Positions 26,927 to 35,510 of a stretch of DNA of 64,000 nucleotides are shown here, in pieces. Source of the DNA: an uncultured Acidobacteriota bacterium (GTDB lineage Bacteria > Acidobacteriota > UBA6911 > RPQK01 > JAJDTT01). How positions within the stretch are numbered: the first letter of the stretch is position 1; each line of letters starts with the position of its first letter. The stretch spans positions 22,229 through 86,228 of the forward strand of contig CATOST010000010.1 in the NCBI GenBank assembly GCA_951812665.1, in the 5' to 3' direction. The notes beneath the pieces were generated by a model that worked only from the letters and a program-made list of their open reading frames with translations, ran no database searches and was not told where the DNA came from. A program made the translations under genes and the position numbers.

Positions 26927-27909
26927 CTGTCCCGGACGCGCCGGAACTGGTGCGGGTGGAAGGACTCAAGCAGTACTACCCGGTGAACCGGGGCGTCCTG
27001 TTCCGGCGCCAAGTGGGAGCGGTGCGCGCCGTCGACGGCATCTCCTTCCTGATTCGGAAAGGGGAGACGCTGGGGCTGGTGGGAGAGAGCGGTTGCGGCA
27101 AGTCGAGCACCGGGCGGGCCATCCTGCAACTGCAGCGTCCCACCGCAGGCCGGGTCTTCCTGGACGGCGTGGAGCTGACCGAGCTCAAAGGCCGGGCTCT
27201 GAGGCGCATGCGCCGCCGGATGCAGATGATCTTCCAGGATCCATACGCCTCCCTGAACCCCCGGATGACGGCGGGACGGATCCTGTCCGAACCGCTGGAG
27301 ATCCATGATTTGGCCCGGGGGCGCCGGAAAGAAAGGGTGCGGGAGCTCATGGAGCTGGTGGGACTCAATTCCGGCTACGCCGACCGCTATCCACACGAGT
27401 TCTCCGGCGGCCAGCGCCAGCGGATCGGCATCGCCCGGGCCCTGGCCCTGCAACCCGACTTCATCATCTGCGACGAGCCGGTTTCGGCTCTGGACGTCTC
27501 GATTCAGGCGCAGGTCATCAATCTTCTGGGGGATCTCCAGGATCGGTTCGGCCTGACCTACCTGTTCATCGCCCACGATCTGAGCATGGTCCGGCACATC
27601 AGCGACCGGGTCGCGGTCATGTACCTGGGCCGGATCGTCGAGCTGGCCGACCGGGACGACCTCTACGAGGCTCCGCTGCACCCCTACACGCAGGCTCTGA
27701 TCTCGGCGGTTCCCCTGCCCGATCCCGATCTCGAGTCCCGGCGCAGCAGAACCGTCTTGAAGGGAGATCCACCCGACCCGGCAGACCCGCCGGCCGGCTG
27801 CAACTTCTGCACCCGCTGTCCGGTTGCCATCGATCGATGTCACCGGGAGGACCCCCCGCTCCAGGAGGTTCGGCCGGGCCACTGGGCGGCCTGTCATTTG
27901 GTTGCGTGA
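26923..27909 (+). CDS. ABC transporter ATPase, DppF/OppF type
   Basis: 328 residues from a TTG at 26923, chosen because GGGAGGT lies 5 bp before it and because it overlaps the preceding TGA (TTGA), a coupling arrangement. Walker [12 protein letters not shown]-loop [13 protein letters not shown], signature [12 protein letters not shown], Walker [14 protein letters not shown]-loop IAHDLSM, and the C-terminal [14 protein letters not shown] cysteine cluster. Second ATPase of the heterodimeric motor. Confidence 0.92.
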   Translation: MTVPDAPELVRVEGLKQYYPVNRGVLFRRQVGAVRAVDGISFLIRKGETLGLVGESGCGKSSTGRAILQLQRPTAGRVFLDGVELTELKGRALRRMRRRMQMIFQDPYASLNPRMTAGRILSEPLEIHDLARGRRKERVRELMELVGLNSGYADRYPHEFSGGQRQRIGIARALALQPDFIICDEPVSALDVSIQAQVINLLGDLQDRFGLTYLFIAHDLSMVRHISDRVAVMYLGRIVELADRDDLYEAPLHPYTQALISAVPLPDPDLESRRSRTVLKGDPPDPADPPAGCNFCTRCPVAIDRCHREDPPLQEVRPGHWAACHLVA

Positions 27910-27934
27910 ACGTTCCATGAGGGAGACAAACGTC

Positions 27935-28540
27935 ATGAAGAAACCGATTGGTCTCGCAATTGTTCTGCTTTCGGCCTCCGTTTCCGCACTCGGGGAGACT
28001 GAAACGTCACCGGCGGAAACGGATGCCATCGCCAGCATCCAGGAGAAAGGGGGGCTGGTGCTGGAAGTCGCCCAAAATGACCCCAGCCTCGACGTCGCCT
28101 TCCATCTGGCCTCGGAACCGGCAGCGGACGGAGATCTGGCGCCCCTGGAGCAGCTCGCGAACGTGGTCAACCTGAACCTTCGCAATACGGCCGTCACCGA
28201 TGCCGGTCTGGCCCACTTGAAGGGACTCAAGACCCTCCAGCGCCTCCACCTGGAAAAGACCGCCATTACCGACGCCGGACTGGTGCATCTCAAGGACCTG
28301 ACCAACCTGGTCTACCTGAACCTGTACGAGACGGCGGTCAGTGACGCCGGCCTCCAGCACCTGAAGGGCCTCTCCAAACTCCGGAAGCTGTTCGTCTGGA
28401 AGACCAAGGTGACCCCGGAAGGGGTGGACGGCTTGCGCAAGTCACTGCCCGAGCTGGAAGTTGTCCTGGGCCAGGAACTCGCCCCCGATCCTCCCGAGAA
28501 GAAGACCGACAAGGAAGAAGAGGAGAAAAAGGCGGACTGA
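27935..28540 (+). CDS. Small exported leucine-rich-repeat protein
   Basis: 201 residues from ATG 27935 (GAGGGAG upstream; the ATG at 27917 is less likely). Signal peptide (MKKPIGLAIVLLSASVSALG), then four LRR units of about 24 residues (LNLRNTAVTDAGLAHLKGL, LHLEKTAITDAGLVHLKDL, LNLYETAVSDAGLQHLKGL) and a highly charged tail (PPEKKTDKEEEEKKAD). Such short TDAGL-type LRR proteins are common in Planctomycetes and Acidobacteriota and usually of unknown role. It follows the ATPase gene by 25 bp and may be co-transcribed. Confidence 0.82.
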   Translation: MKKPIGLAIVLLSASVSALGETETSPAETDAIASIQEKGGLVLEVAQNDPSLDVAFHLASEPAADGDLAPLEQLANVVNLNLRNTAVTDAGLAHLKGLKTLQRLHLEKTAITDAGLVHLKDLTNLVYLNLYETAVSDAGLQHLKGLSKLRKLFVWKTKVTPEGVDGLRKSLPELEVVLGQELAPDPPEKKTDKEEEEKKAD

Positions 28541-28549
28541 GATCGCGGA

Positions 28550-29314
28550 TCAGACGCAGCCGGGATACTCCCGGCCCCTCAGCAGCCGATAGTTCGGGGC
28601 GGGCGTCGACGGGTTCGTCCACTTGGAGCGGGCAGTCATGTAGTGCACGGCGAAACCGCGTCTGGAGTGATTCGTCCGGTTGGGCCGCGAGCTGTGCAGC
28701 AGCAGGCTGTGATGGAATGAGCAGCTCCCGGCCGGCATCACCATGGGCACCTGGGACGCCAGGTCCATGGCGCTCGCCGGAACCTGCTTGTCGATACGGT
28801 CACCGATCTGCCAGGGCTCGCCATGGTCCAAGACTCCCCCGAGGTGGCTGCCCGGAATCACCCACATGCTCCCGTTGGCCACGGTGACGTCATCCAGCGC
28901 CGACCAGCAGGTGACCAGCGCCATGGGGTCGATGGTGAAATAGGCCGAATCCTGGTGGTAGGGCTTCTCGACGCCGCCCGGCGGCTTCATGAAGAGTTGG
29001 CTCTCGAAGAGCTTCACGTCAGGACCGATCAGGTCCTCCACCATGTCCAGAATGGCGTCGTTCCTGGCGTGGCGGAGAAAAACGGGGTCGTTCTCGGCGC
29101 AATGGTCCAGCTTGCGAATCGTCTCGACGGAACGGCGGCCGTTGGCCGTGGGCTCCAACTCCAGATTCCCCTCAGGAAAGGGGACTCGTCCGTCGGCGAT
29201 GTCCGCCGTTCGCTGTTTCAGCCGCTCCACCTCGTCCGGGGGGATGACGTTTTCCACGATCAGGTAGCCCTGGGTTCGATACTGAGAGATCTGGGCTTCG
29301 GTCAGTTTCTTCAT
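28550..29314 (-). CDS. Phytanoyl-CoA dioxygenase (PhyH) family Fe(II)/2-oxoglutarate oxygenase
   Basis: 254 residues. The start matches the family (LTEAQISQYRTQGYLIVENV). The iron site is HxD in KPYHQDSAYF with a distal His in the HHSLLLHSSRPNRT segment, where the Arg would bind 2-oxoglutarate. The family hydroxylates diverse small molecules in the cytoplasm; the substrate is unknown. It converges with the LRR gene (9 bp between stops) with no obvious terminator. Confidence 0.87.
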   Translation of the reverse strand: MKKLTEAQISQYRTQGYLIVENVIPPDEVERLKQRTADIADGRVPFPEGNLELEPTANGRRSVETIRKLDHCAENDPVFLRHARNDAILDMVEDLIGPDVKLFESQLFMKPPGGVEKPYHQDSAYFTIDPMALVTCWSALDDVTVANGSMWVIPGSHLGGVLDHGEPWQIGDRIDKQVPASAMDLASQVPMVMPAGSCSFHHSLLLHSSRPNRTNHSRRGFAVHYMTARSKWTNPSTPAPNYRLLRGREYPGCV

Positions 29315-29358
29315 GCCCGGAAGTATAGCAATGGGAAGGAAAGAGGAAAGGGGAACAA

Positions 29359-30210
29359 CTACAAAAAGCGGTATCCGTGGACTACGGAGACGACGATGGA
29401 GAGGACGGTGAGGACGATGCAGACGGCAGCGGCGACCAAGTGATTCAGCCGCTCGGGTTGCATGGGGTCCAGCCAGCGAGCCAACAGGTAGCCCCCCAGA
29501 AATCCACCCGCATGAGCCCAGTTGTCGACTGCCGGGAAGATGAACCCGAAGATCCCCAGGATAATGGCGTACCCTCGGGCCTGCTGGCTGACGTGACTGC
29601 CGATGCCGCGGCGGCCGGAGTAGACCAGAGCTCCCAGGAGACCGAATATGGGTGCGGAGGCGCCAACGGAGAACATGGCTCCCTTGAGTGGTCCGGGCAG
29701 GAAGGGAAGATACATGCCGGTCAGAGTGCTCAAGCCGAAGCCGGTGACGGTCGCTACGGTGTAGATGAGGACCATGCGGCCGGCTCCGTAGATCTCGGCG
29801 GTGACCGGCGCCAACTGGCGAACCCACATCAGGTTGAACCCGATGTGGAGCAGTCCGCCGTGGAGCCAACCGGCGCTGAGCAGGGTCCACCATCGATCGT
29901 ACCGGAAGACGGGAACGGCGCCGCTGGCTCCGAACAGGAACAGGCCGGTCTGGCTGGGAGACAACAGGGAGAACATTCCTCCCCTCCCGGTTTCCGAGGA
30001 GCCCACGATCAGGGTGGCGATGTACAAGAAGATGCAGCCCACCATCACCAGGCGGAGAAAACCCAGATCGTCGCCCAGGATCCGCACCAGGGGAGTGTAT
30101 CCCCAGAGACCCGGGTTCTTGCTGCCGCACTCGTAGCACTCGGCGTCGTTGACTCCCACCAGCCGGCCGCAGGAGCGGCACACCACCGAGCCGGTCCTCT
30201 GTCGTCTCAT
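29359..30210 (-). CDS. Rhomboid intramembrane serine protease with N-terminal zinc ribbon
   Basis: 283 residues from ATG 30210 (GAGGAAAG upstream). The N-terminus is a four-cysteine ribbon (CRSCG ... CYECG). Six membrane segments follow, with HGGLLHIGFNLMWV (helix-2 His/Asn), catalytic Ser in SVGASAPIFGLLGA and catalytic His in NWAHAGGFLGGYL. It cleaves transmembrane substrates within the inner membrane; the ribbon may bind partners or nucleic acid. A purine-rich stretch (29335-29352) lies between its stop and the PhyH start. Confidence 0.88.
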   Translation of the reverse strand: MRRQRTGSVVCRSCGRLVGVNDAECYECGSKNPGLWGYTPLVRILGDDLGFLRLVMVGCIFLYIATLIVGSSETGRGGMFSLLSPSQTGLFLFGASGAVPVFRYDRWWTLLSAGWLHGGLLHIGFNLMWVRQLAPVTAEIYGAGRMVLIYTVATVTGFGLSTLTGMYLPFLPGPLKGAMFSVGASAPIFGLLGALVYSGRRGIGSHVSQQARGYAIILGIFGFIFPAVDNWAHAGGFLGGYLLARWLDPMQPERLNHLVAAAVCIVLTVLSIVVSVVHGYRFL

Positions 30211-30297
30211 CACCGTCTTCTTTCCTCTCCGGACCTCAGCGGGAGGTTCCGTGCCTAGTGTACCAGCAAGAGGGCACCCACCAAGGGATGTATAAGA

Positions 30298-30318
30298 GGG
30301 CACCCACAAGGGGTGCCC
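30298..30318. repeat. Family-2 hairpin forming the 3' end of the FAD oxidoreductase gene
   Basis: GGGCACCC, loop ACAAG, GGGTGCCC, followed directly by CTA, which is the TAG stop codon of the minus-strand gene (30321-30319). A partial copy (GAGGGCACCCACCAAGGG) precedes it near 30270. The stem differs from the other copies but pairs perfectly. Confidence 0.8.
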
Positions 30319-31383
30319 CTACAGGAATCGGTCCGGATCGAAGGAATCGGAATGCGCACGGTTCAGGAATTTTCCGGCGGCGCGGCGGCCAACCTCCCAG
30401 CTCACTCCCATTCCGTGGCCGCCCAGGGCGGCGACCCAGAAGAAATTCTCCAGCGTAGGGTCCCAGCCGATGACGAAGGAGGTGTCGGTGGCCTTGGTTC
30501 GAAAGCAGGACCAGACTCGTTCCTGAACGGCGTCCCTGAGCTGGGGCAGCTTGGACCAGCAGAGCTGGGCCAGCTCCTCGGTCATGTCCGCGTCCACGGT
30601 GGGTTCCAGGCTCTCGGTCACGCCCTCGTCACAGACGCTGATGAGGAGTCCGTCGGATTCGGGTCTGAAATAAAAATTGTCCACCAGATTCCAGACGATG
30701 GGCCAATCGGCTCCCACCCGCGGAACTCGTCCCAGAACAAAGAGATGGCGCTTCAACGGAAGCATGGGGACCGAGGAGGCGCCGGCGAGGCGGCTGACGC
30801 GGGGAGCCCAGGCGCCGGCGGCGTTGACCAGGCGGTGGGCCATGATTTCGCCCTGTGTGGTATCGAGTCGGAACGGACCCGTTCCCCGGCAGCCGCGCAG
30901 GCGGCAGTCGAAGAGGAAGGAGACACCCCGTTCCCGGCTTCCGGTGAGATAGAGCTGAAGCAGAGCGGAAATGTCCATGATGCCGTCCGCCGGTGTCCAG
31001 AGTGCGGCGCCGAATTCGTGGCAGTCCAGCAACGGGACTCTCCGGCGGGCTTCCCGCGGACTCAAGAGATACGATTCGATCCGGGCCGGTTCCCGCATGG
31101 CCTCCAACCGGTCCGCCGATGCCAGAAGTAACGATCCGACCTGACGAAAGCCCAGTTCCGGCTGGTACCGGTCGTAGGCCCGGCGACTGGCGGCGGCGGC
31201 CCGCCGGATGTCCTCCCGCTCCTCGTGCTGCCGCACCATGGCGGCATTCCGGCCCGAGGCGTGGAATCCGGGCACCGATTCCTGATCGATCACCAGGATC
31301 GAGCCCGCGAACGACCGGCTCAGGTGAAACGCGGTGGAGGCGCCGGCAAAACCCGCACCCACGATGAGGACGTCGACCTTCAT
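30319..31383 (-). CDS. FAD-dependent oxidoreductase, DAO (glycine/D-amino-acid oxidase) family
   Basis: 354 residues. The N-terminal FAD-binding Rossmann motif is VDVLIVGAGFAGASTAFHLS, with the acidic ribose ligand in LVIDQES; SGRNAAMVR and a C-terminal GGHGMGVSWEVGR complete the DAO pattern. It probably oxidises an amine or amino acid in the cytoplasm with O2 or a quinone; the substrate is unknown. The stop codon is the CTA flank of a family-2 hairpin. It starts 336 bp from the divergent cysH, with a composite repeat element between. Confidence 0.88.
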   Translation of the reverse strand: MKVDVLIVGAGFAGASTAFHLSRSFAGSILVIDQESVPGFHASGRNAAMVRQHEEREDIRRAAAASRRAYDRYQPELGFRQVGSLLLASADRLEAMREPARIESYLLSPREARRRVPLLDCHEFGAALWTPADGIMDISALLQLYLTGSRERGVSFLFDCRLRGCRGTGPFRLDTTQGEIMAHRLVNAAGAWAPRVSRLAGASSVPMLPLKRHLFVLGRVPRVGADWPIVWNLVDNFYFRPESDGLLISVCDEGVTESLEPTVDADMTEELAQLCWSKLPQLRDAVQERVWSCFRTKATDTSFVIGWDPTLENFFWVAALGGHGMGVSWEVGRRAAGKFLNRAHSDSFDPDRFL

Positions 31384-31432
31384 CCAGGAAACCGTATCGG
31401 TTCCGGTGGGACGAATTCAACAGGAAAGGAGC

Positions 31433-31649
31433 GGCGACTTTCTTGTCGCCGAGGAGCGGCGGCTTTCTTGCCGCCGATTAGGGGGGCAGGGGGGACGGAG
31501 TCCCCACTCTACACATTCCGGCCACGGAATTGCATAGCAGTACAGAAGAGCAGGCGACAAGAAAGTCGCCTGTCCCAATGGGCGGCAAGAAAGCCGCCCC
31601 TCCAGTGGGCGGCAAGAAAGTCGCCCCACTGGGGGACAAGAAACTCCCC
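31433..31649. repeat. Composite family-1 element: inverted hairpin arrays around a core
   Basis: Left arm units (TTTCTT loops) at 31433 and 31458; a G-rich palindromic stretch containing GGGGGGACGGAGTCCCC; a core of about 40 bp; then right arm units (AAGAAA loops) at 31553, 31581, 31608 and 31632. The last has a different stem (GGGGA/TCCCC). Core and G-rich stretch match the reverse complement of the element at 47512-47817. It lies in the divergent region between the FAD oxidoreductase and cysH, upstream of the cysH promoter. Confidence 0.88.
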
Positions 31650-31663
31650 TCCCAATTTCTTTC

Positions 31664-31693
31664 TTGACAACTCCGATCGGAATACTTGATAAT
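31664..31693 (+). promoter_or_regulatory. Sigma-70 promoter of cysH
   Basis: TTGACA (31664-31669), 18-bp spacer, GATAAT (31688-31693). The predicted start of transcription is near 31700, giving a short leader of about 20 nt to the cysH ATG at 31720. The promoter begins 15 bp after the last hairpin of the repeat element. Confidence 0.7.
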
Positions 31694-31719
31694 GCGCCGC
31701 GTCGTCGGAAGACACGGTC

Positions 31720-32448
31720 ATGGAGACACAGATTCAACCCAATGTCGCGCCCTTGCCGGCTCCGGCTGAAATGATGTCAGCCGAGAAACTGGTGGCTTGG
31801 GCGTTGGATCGATGGCATCCCCGGATCGCCGTCTGCACCAGTTTTCAGGCCGAGGGAATGGTGATCCTGGATCTGTGCTGGCGCTATCGCAAGGACGTCC
31901 GGGTCATGACCATCGACACGGGACGGCTCCCGGCCGAAACCTACGAAATGATGGACCGCATCCGGGACCACTACGGGATCCGGCCGGAGGTCTTCTTCCC
32001 TCATGCCGAGAGCGTGGAGACCATGGTGCAGGAATCCGGCGTGAACCTCTTTTACCGATCCCGGGAAGAACGGAAGCGCTGTTGCCACGTCCGAAAGGTG
32101 GAGCCGCTGGCACGGATGCTTCAACCTCTCGATGCCTGGATGGTCGGCTTGAGGAGAGGTCAGTCTTCGAACCGCGCGGGCGTCTGCAAGCTGGAGACCG
32201 ACTGGCGGCACGGCTCCAAGATCAAGCTGAGTCCGCTGGCGGATTGGACCCACGACCAAGTGTGGAGCTATATTCGGCGGAACCGGGTTCCGCATCATCC
32301 CTTGTACGACCAGGGTTTCGGAAGCATCGGCTGTGCGCCCTGCACACGGGCTCTGCGACCCGGCGAGCACTCACGCGCCGGACGTTGGTGGTGGGAACAG
32401 GGAAGCGCCCGGGAATGCGGGATCCACTGCCTTCGGAAAGCCGACTGA
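31720..32448 (+). CDS. cysH: Adenylylsulfate (APS/PAPS) reductase
   Basis: 242 residues. The PAPS-reductase fold starts at VCTSFQAEGMV; the Cys pairs KRCCHVRK and GCAPCTRAL form a [4Fe-4S] site characteristic of enzymes that can use APS; the catalytic ECGIH is at the C-terminus. It reduces (P)APS to sulfite with thioredoxin in assimilatory sulfate reduction. It is followed 28 bp later by the Sat-CysC fusion, which makes its substrate, so the two are an operon. Confidence 0.93.
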   Translation: METQIQPNVAPLPAPAEMMSAEKLVAWALDRWHPRIAVCTSFQAEGMVILDLCWRYRKDVRVMTIDTGRLPAETYEMMDRIRDHYGIRPEVFFPHAESVETMVQESGVNLFYRSREERKRCCHVRKVEPLARMLQPLDAWMVGLRRGQSSNRAGVCKLETDWRHGSKIKLSPLADWTHDQVWSYIRRNRVPHHPLYDQGFGSIGCAPCTRALRPGEHSRAGRWWWEQGSARECGIHCLRKAD

Positions 32449-32476
32449 TCGCTGACCCTCCGTTCGGGAACCCGTA

Positions 32477-34237
32477 ATGAGCACCATGCCGCCCTCCGAG
32501 GCGCCGGCGCACGACTCCAACCCGAAGCACAGACTGATCTCTCCCTGGGGGGATCGGCTCGTGGATCTTCTGGCCAGTCCCGAGGAGTCCGAAGAACTCA
32601 GGGCTCGGGCTTCCTATCTCCCTTCCCTTCAGTTGTCCCGGCGGACTGCGCTGGACCTGGAGCTCATGGCGTCCGGGGCCTTCTCCCCTCTGACCCGCTT
32701 CATGAGCCGAGCCGACCACGAGCGGGTGGTGGGGGAGATGCGGCTGGAGGCGGGCGCCCTCTTTCCCGTCCCCGTCGTACTTCCCGTTGCCGCCTCACCG
32801 GAGTTTCGGCTGGATACCGAGATCGCGCTCCGGGACTCCAGGAACGACTTGCTGGCGATCATGACGGTGGAGGAGATCTACGATTGGGATGTCCGGGCGA
32901 CGGCAAAGGGAGTGCTCGGCACCCTGGACATGCGGCATCCTCTGGTCGCCGAAATGCATGGCTGGGGCGAAGTCAACCTGTCAGGACGGCTCAAGGTGCT
33001 GCCTCCTCCCCGCCGGCCCGACTTTGCCGAGTTGCGACTGACCCCGAGTCAGACGCGTGCCCGCCTGTTGGAGATGAATTTTTCCGACGTGGTCGCCTTT
33101 CAGACCCGGAATCCGCTGCATCGGGCTCATGAGGAACTGACTCGCCGGGCCATGGACGAGACCGGTGGGGCCTTGCTGCTGCATCCCGTCGTGGGCATGA
33201 CCCGTCCGGGCGACGTGGACCAATACACGCGGGTCCGCACCTACAAGGTCCTGGCCCGCAACTACTACGATTCCCGGCGGGTACTTCTGAGTCTTCTCCC
33301 CTTGGCCATGCGGATGGCCGGTCCCCGGGAGGCGCTCTGGCACGCCCTGATTCGAAGAAACTACGGAGCCAACGCCCTGATCGTCGGCCGGGACCACGCC
33401 AGTCCGGGAACCGGTCGGGGAGGCCTTCCTTTTTACGAGCCTTACGAGGCACAGGAACTGGTGCGGCGTTTCAGCGGTGAGACGGGAGTGAGGATGATTC
33501 CCTTCCGGCAACTGGTCTATCTGCCGGAAGAGGACCGGTACGAAGAGGTCGGCCGCGGGCACCCCGCGACTCGGACCGCGTCCATCTCGGGATCCCAGGT
33601 GCGGGACGACTATCTGCGCAAAGGAAGGGACCTGCCCCACTGGTTCACTCGGCCCGAGGTGGCGGACATTCTGGCGGAAGCCTACCCGCCGCGCCACCGC
33701 CAGGGAGTCTGTATCTGGCTCACCGGATTCAGCGGGTCCGGGAAGTCGACGACGGCCCAGGTCCTCACGGTTCTGCTCCAGGAACAGGGCAGGAGGGTCA
33801 CGGTTCTGGACGGCGACGTGGTCCGGACCCATCTCTCCAAAGGGCTGGGCTTCAGCAAGGAGGACCGGGACACCAACATTCTCCGTATCGGCTTCGTGGC
33901 GGCCCAGATCGTCCGGCATGGAGGCACGGTGATCTGCGCCGCGGTGAGTCCGTACCGGGAGACCCGAAATCAGGTCCGGTCCATGGTGGGAAGCGGCCAT
34001 TTCGTGGAAGTGTTCGTGGACACTCCCCTCGAGGTCTGCGAGGAGCGGGACACCAAGGGCATGTACGCCAAGGCCCGGCGCGGAGAAATTCGCGGGTTCA
34101 CCGGAGTCGACGACCCCTACGAATCTCCCAGGGACCCTGAAATCATCCTGGACACGGTGCGGCATTCTCCCCAGGAAAACGCTGAGGGAATAGTGGACCA
34201 CCTGTTGCGGCGGGGCTTCGTCCGGCCGGCGGAGTGA
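32477..34237 (+). CDS. sat: Bifunctional ATP sulfurylase / APS kinase
   Basis: 586 residues. N-terminal sulfurylase (about 15-390) with QTRNPLHRAH and GRDHASPG; C-terminal APS kinase (about 400-586) with P-loop GFSGSGKSTT, DGDVVRTHLS and VDTPLEVCEERD. The first domain makes APS from sulfate and ATP, the second phosphorylates it to PAPS. Fused to an APS-type reductase gene, this gives two outlets: direct APS reduction and PAPS for sulfation. Cytoplasmic. The last robust core gene before the decayed patch starting at 34.24 kb. Confidence 0.95.
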   Translation: MSTMPPSEAPAHDSNPKHRLISPWGDRLVDLLASPEESEELRARASYLPSLQLSRRTALDLELMASGAFSPLTRFMSRADHERVVGEMRLEAGALFPVPVVLPVAASPEFRLDTEIALRDSRNDLLAIMTVEEIYDWDVRATAKGVLGTLDMRHPLVAEMHGWGEVNLSGRLKVLPPPRRPDFAELRLTPSQTRARLLEMNFSDVVAFQTRNPLHRAHEELTRRAMDETGGALLLHPVVGMTRPGDVDQYTRVRTYKVLARNYYDSRRVLLSLLPLAMRMAGPREALWHALIRRNYGANALIVGRDHASPGTGRGGLPFYEPYEAQELVRRFSGETGVRMIPFRQLVYLPEEDRYEEVGRGHPATRTASISGSQVRDDYLRKGRDLPHWFTRPEVADILAEAYPPRHRQGVCIWLTGFSGSGKSTTAQVLTVLLQEQGRRVTVLDGDVVRTHLSKGLGFSKEDRDTNILRIGFVAAQIVRHGGTVICAAVSPYRETRNQVRSMVGSGHFVEVFVDTPLEVCEERDTKGMYAKARRGEIRGFTGVDDPYESPRDPEIILDTVRHSPQENAEGIVDHLLRRGFVRPAE

Positions 34238-34418
34238 GATCGCGCCAAGAATCGTCGCGGCATGACCCCGAGAAGTCTATACTTGCCGATGTCGAGGCGA
34301 GCGACGACTTCGCCGGTGAGTTGCTGCATGCTCCGGGCGCTCCCGACCGGCACGAGCCGACCTCCGACTACACCGCCATCCGGTTCAACCCGCAGCCGTA
34401 GCTGCAACGTGCGGAGGC

Positions 34419-34736
34419 TTGACCATGAGGTTGGACGATCGAGAATATGACACCTACGCACCCGTCCGGATCAGTTGGTTCAACGACAGGATCGAGATTC
34501 AAAGTCCCGGCGGTCCATTCGGGATCGTGGCACCTGTCAATTTCGGCCGGGCTGGGGTCACGGATTACCGAAATCCGAATCTGGCGGACGCCATGAAGGT
34601 CCTTGGTTTCTTGCAGCGTTTCGGTGTCGGTATCGCCATCGCTCAAAGAGCGCTTCGCGATGAAGGGCACGCCGACCCGGAATTTCTGGTCGATGACAGG
34701 TTCGTGACGGCGATCATCCGGGGCAAGCAGAATTGA
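34419..34736 (+). pseudogene. C-terminal remnant of an AlbA_2/RecG-like ATP-binding regulator
   Basis: About 100 codons matching the C-terminal segment of proteins annotated as putative transcriptional regulator or ATP-dependent DNA helicase RecG-like: VRISWFNDRIEIQSPGGPFG, then GVTDYRNPNLADAMKVLGFL. The whole N-terminal two-thirds is missing; 34238-34418 does not continue it in any frame. I see no start with a good ribosome-binding site. Probably a dead fragment. Confidence 0.65.
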
Positions 34737-34751
34737 CTGCTCCGGTTCTGA

Positions 34752-34865
34752 ATGAGCGCCGTTTTGGACGCGGCCCGTGACTTCAGACAACTGGCCCGAC
34801 GTATCGCCAAGAGGGCGGGACTCAAAACTCCGAGAGCTGAATTGGAGACTCGCTGCATGGAACTC
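34752..34865 (+). pseudogene. Duplicated gene fragment, copy 1 (MSAVLDAARDFRQLARRI)
   Basis: Encodes MSAVLDAARDFRQLARRI followed by AKRAGLKTPRAELE. The first 50 bp recur with a few changes at 35608-35657. The two copies flank the DUF433/DUF5615 pair. The peptide recalls C-terminal ends of ParA-like ATPases, but this is a low-confidence association. No start signal is seen, so it is probably a remnant. Confidence 0.5.
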
Positions 34866-34911
34866 GTCGAGATGAAGGCGGGTGGGGAGTGTAACGCGAT
34901 TCGGCCGTCGC

Positions 34912-35244
34912 CTACGAAAGCGCCAGGAACGCTGCCGCCGCGTCTGTCCCGAAGGCGCGAATCTCGGTCCGGCTGGATCGCAGCAACGCTTTGATGTCGG
35001 CCGTGGTGCAGTTGCCTCGCCGAATCCAGATGACCTTCGGAGGCGGACCCCGCAGGAAGCTCACCTGGTGGAAGTCCGAGTCCTTCGAGACAATGGTGAG
35101 ACCGTGGTCCCTGGCGTAACCCCAGATCACGGCGTCGTTCGCTCGGGCCAGGCCGACGTCTCGAACGTGGACGGACCCCGGATACATATCCGATAGGCCA
35201 GCCACGAGACGCGGAGAGACGTTCTGGTCGAAGAAGAGCTTCAC
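34912..35244 (-). CDS. DUF5615 PIN-like toxin
   Basis: 110 residues. It starts MKLFFDQNVSPRLV, with the PIN-like acidic residue in FFDQN, and has IVSKDSDF in the middle and RRGNCTTADI near the end, the hallmarks of DUF5615. These are putative RNA-cleaving toxins partnered with DUF433 antitoxins. The GTG start overlaps the stop of the DUF433 gene (GTGA), so the pair is co-translated. It is inserted between two copies of a duplicated gene fragment. Confidence 0.85.
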   Translation of the reverse strand: MKLFFDQNVSPRLVAGLSDMYPGSVHVRDVGLARANDAVIWGYARDHGLTIVSKDSDFHQVSFLRGPPPKVIWIRRGNCTTADIKALLRSSRTEIRAFGTDAAAAFLALS

Positions 35245-35459
35245 CGGGGCGGTATCGAAACGAGCCTGCGCTCACGCTCCGCTGCAAACGTCAGTGCTGC
35301 CCAGATGTCTTCGCGCTCCAAGTCCGGGAAATCCGCCAGGATTTCCGCTTCTGTCATCCCGGAGGCCAAGTACTCGAGGATATCGTACACCGTGATCCGG
35401 AGTCCGCGAATGCACGGCTTCCCCCCCCGCTTGTCCGGTTCCAGGGTGATGCGATCCAT
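35241..35459 (-). CDS. DUF433 antitoxin
   Basis: 72 residues with the DUF433 signature: RITLEPDKRGGKPCIRGLRI, then TVYDILEYLASGMTEAEIL and DFPDLEREDIWAALTFAAE. It probably has a winged-helix/HTH fold, autoregulates the pair and neutralises the adjacent DUF5615 toxin. It precedes the toxin, as usual for antitoxins. Confidence 0.88.
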   Translation of the reverse strand: MDRITLEPDKRGGKPCIRGLRITVYDILEYLASGMTEAEILADFPDLEREDIWAALTFAAERERRLVSIPPR

Positions 35460-35510
35460 GCTTCAAAATACTCTCAGCCCGGACCAAGGGTCAAATCTCC
35501 GTGTCTGGCC

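Noticed and set aside
31384..31663. Small ORFs through the repeat element before cysH
   Set aside because: They encode only the translated hairpins (AARKPPL-type peptides), which appear at every array and have no start signals.
34238..34418. Minus-strand peptide (RLRVEPDGGVVGGRLVPVG) as a gene fragment
   Set aside because: It looks protein-like but is short, has no start and matches no family I can name, so it is not listed as a feature.
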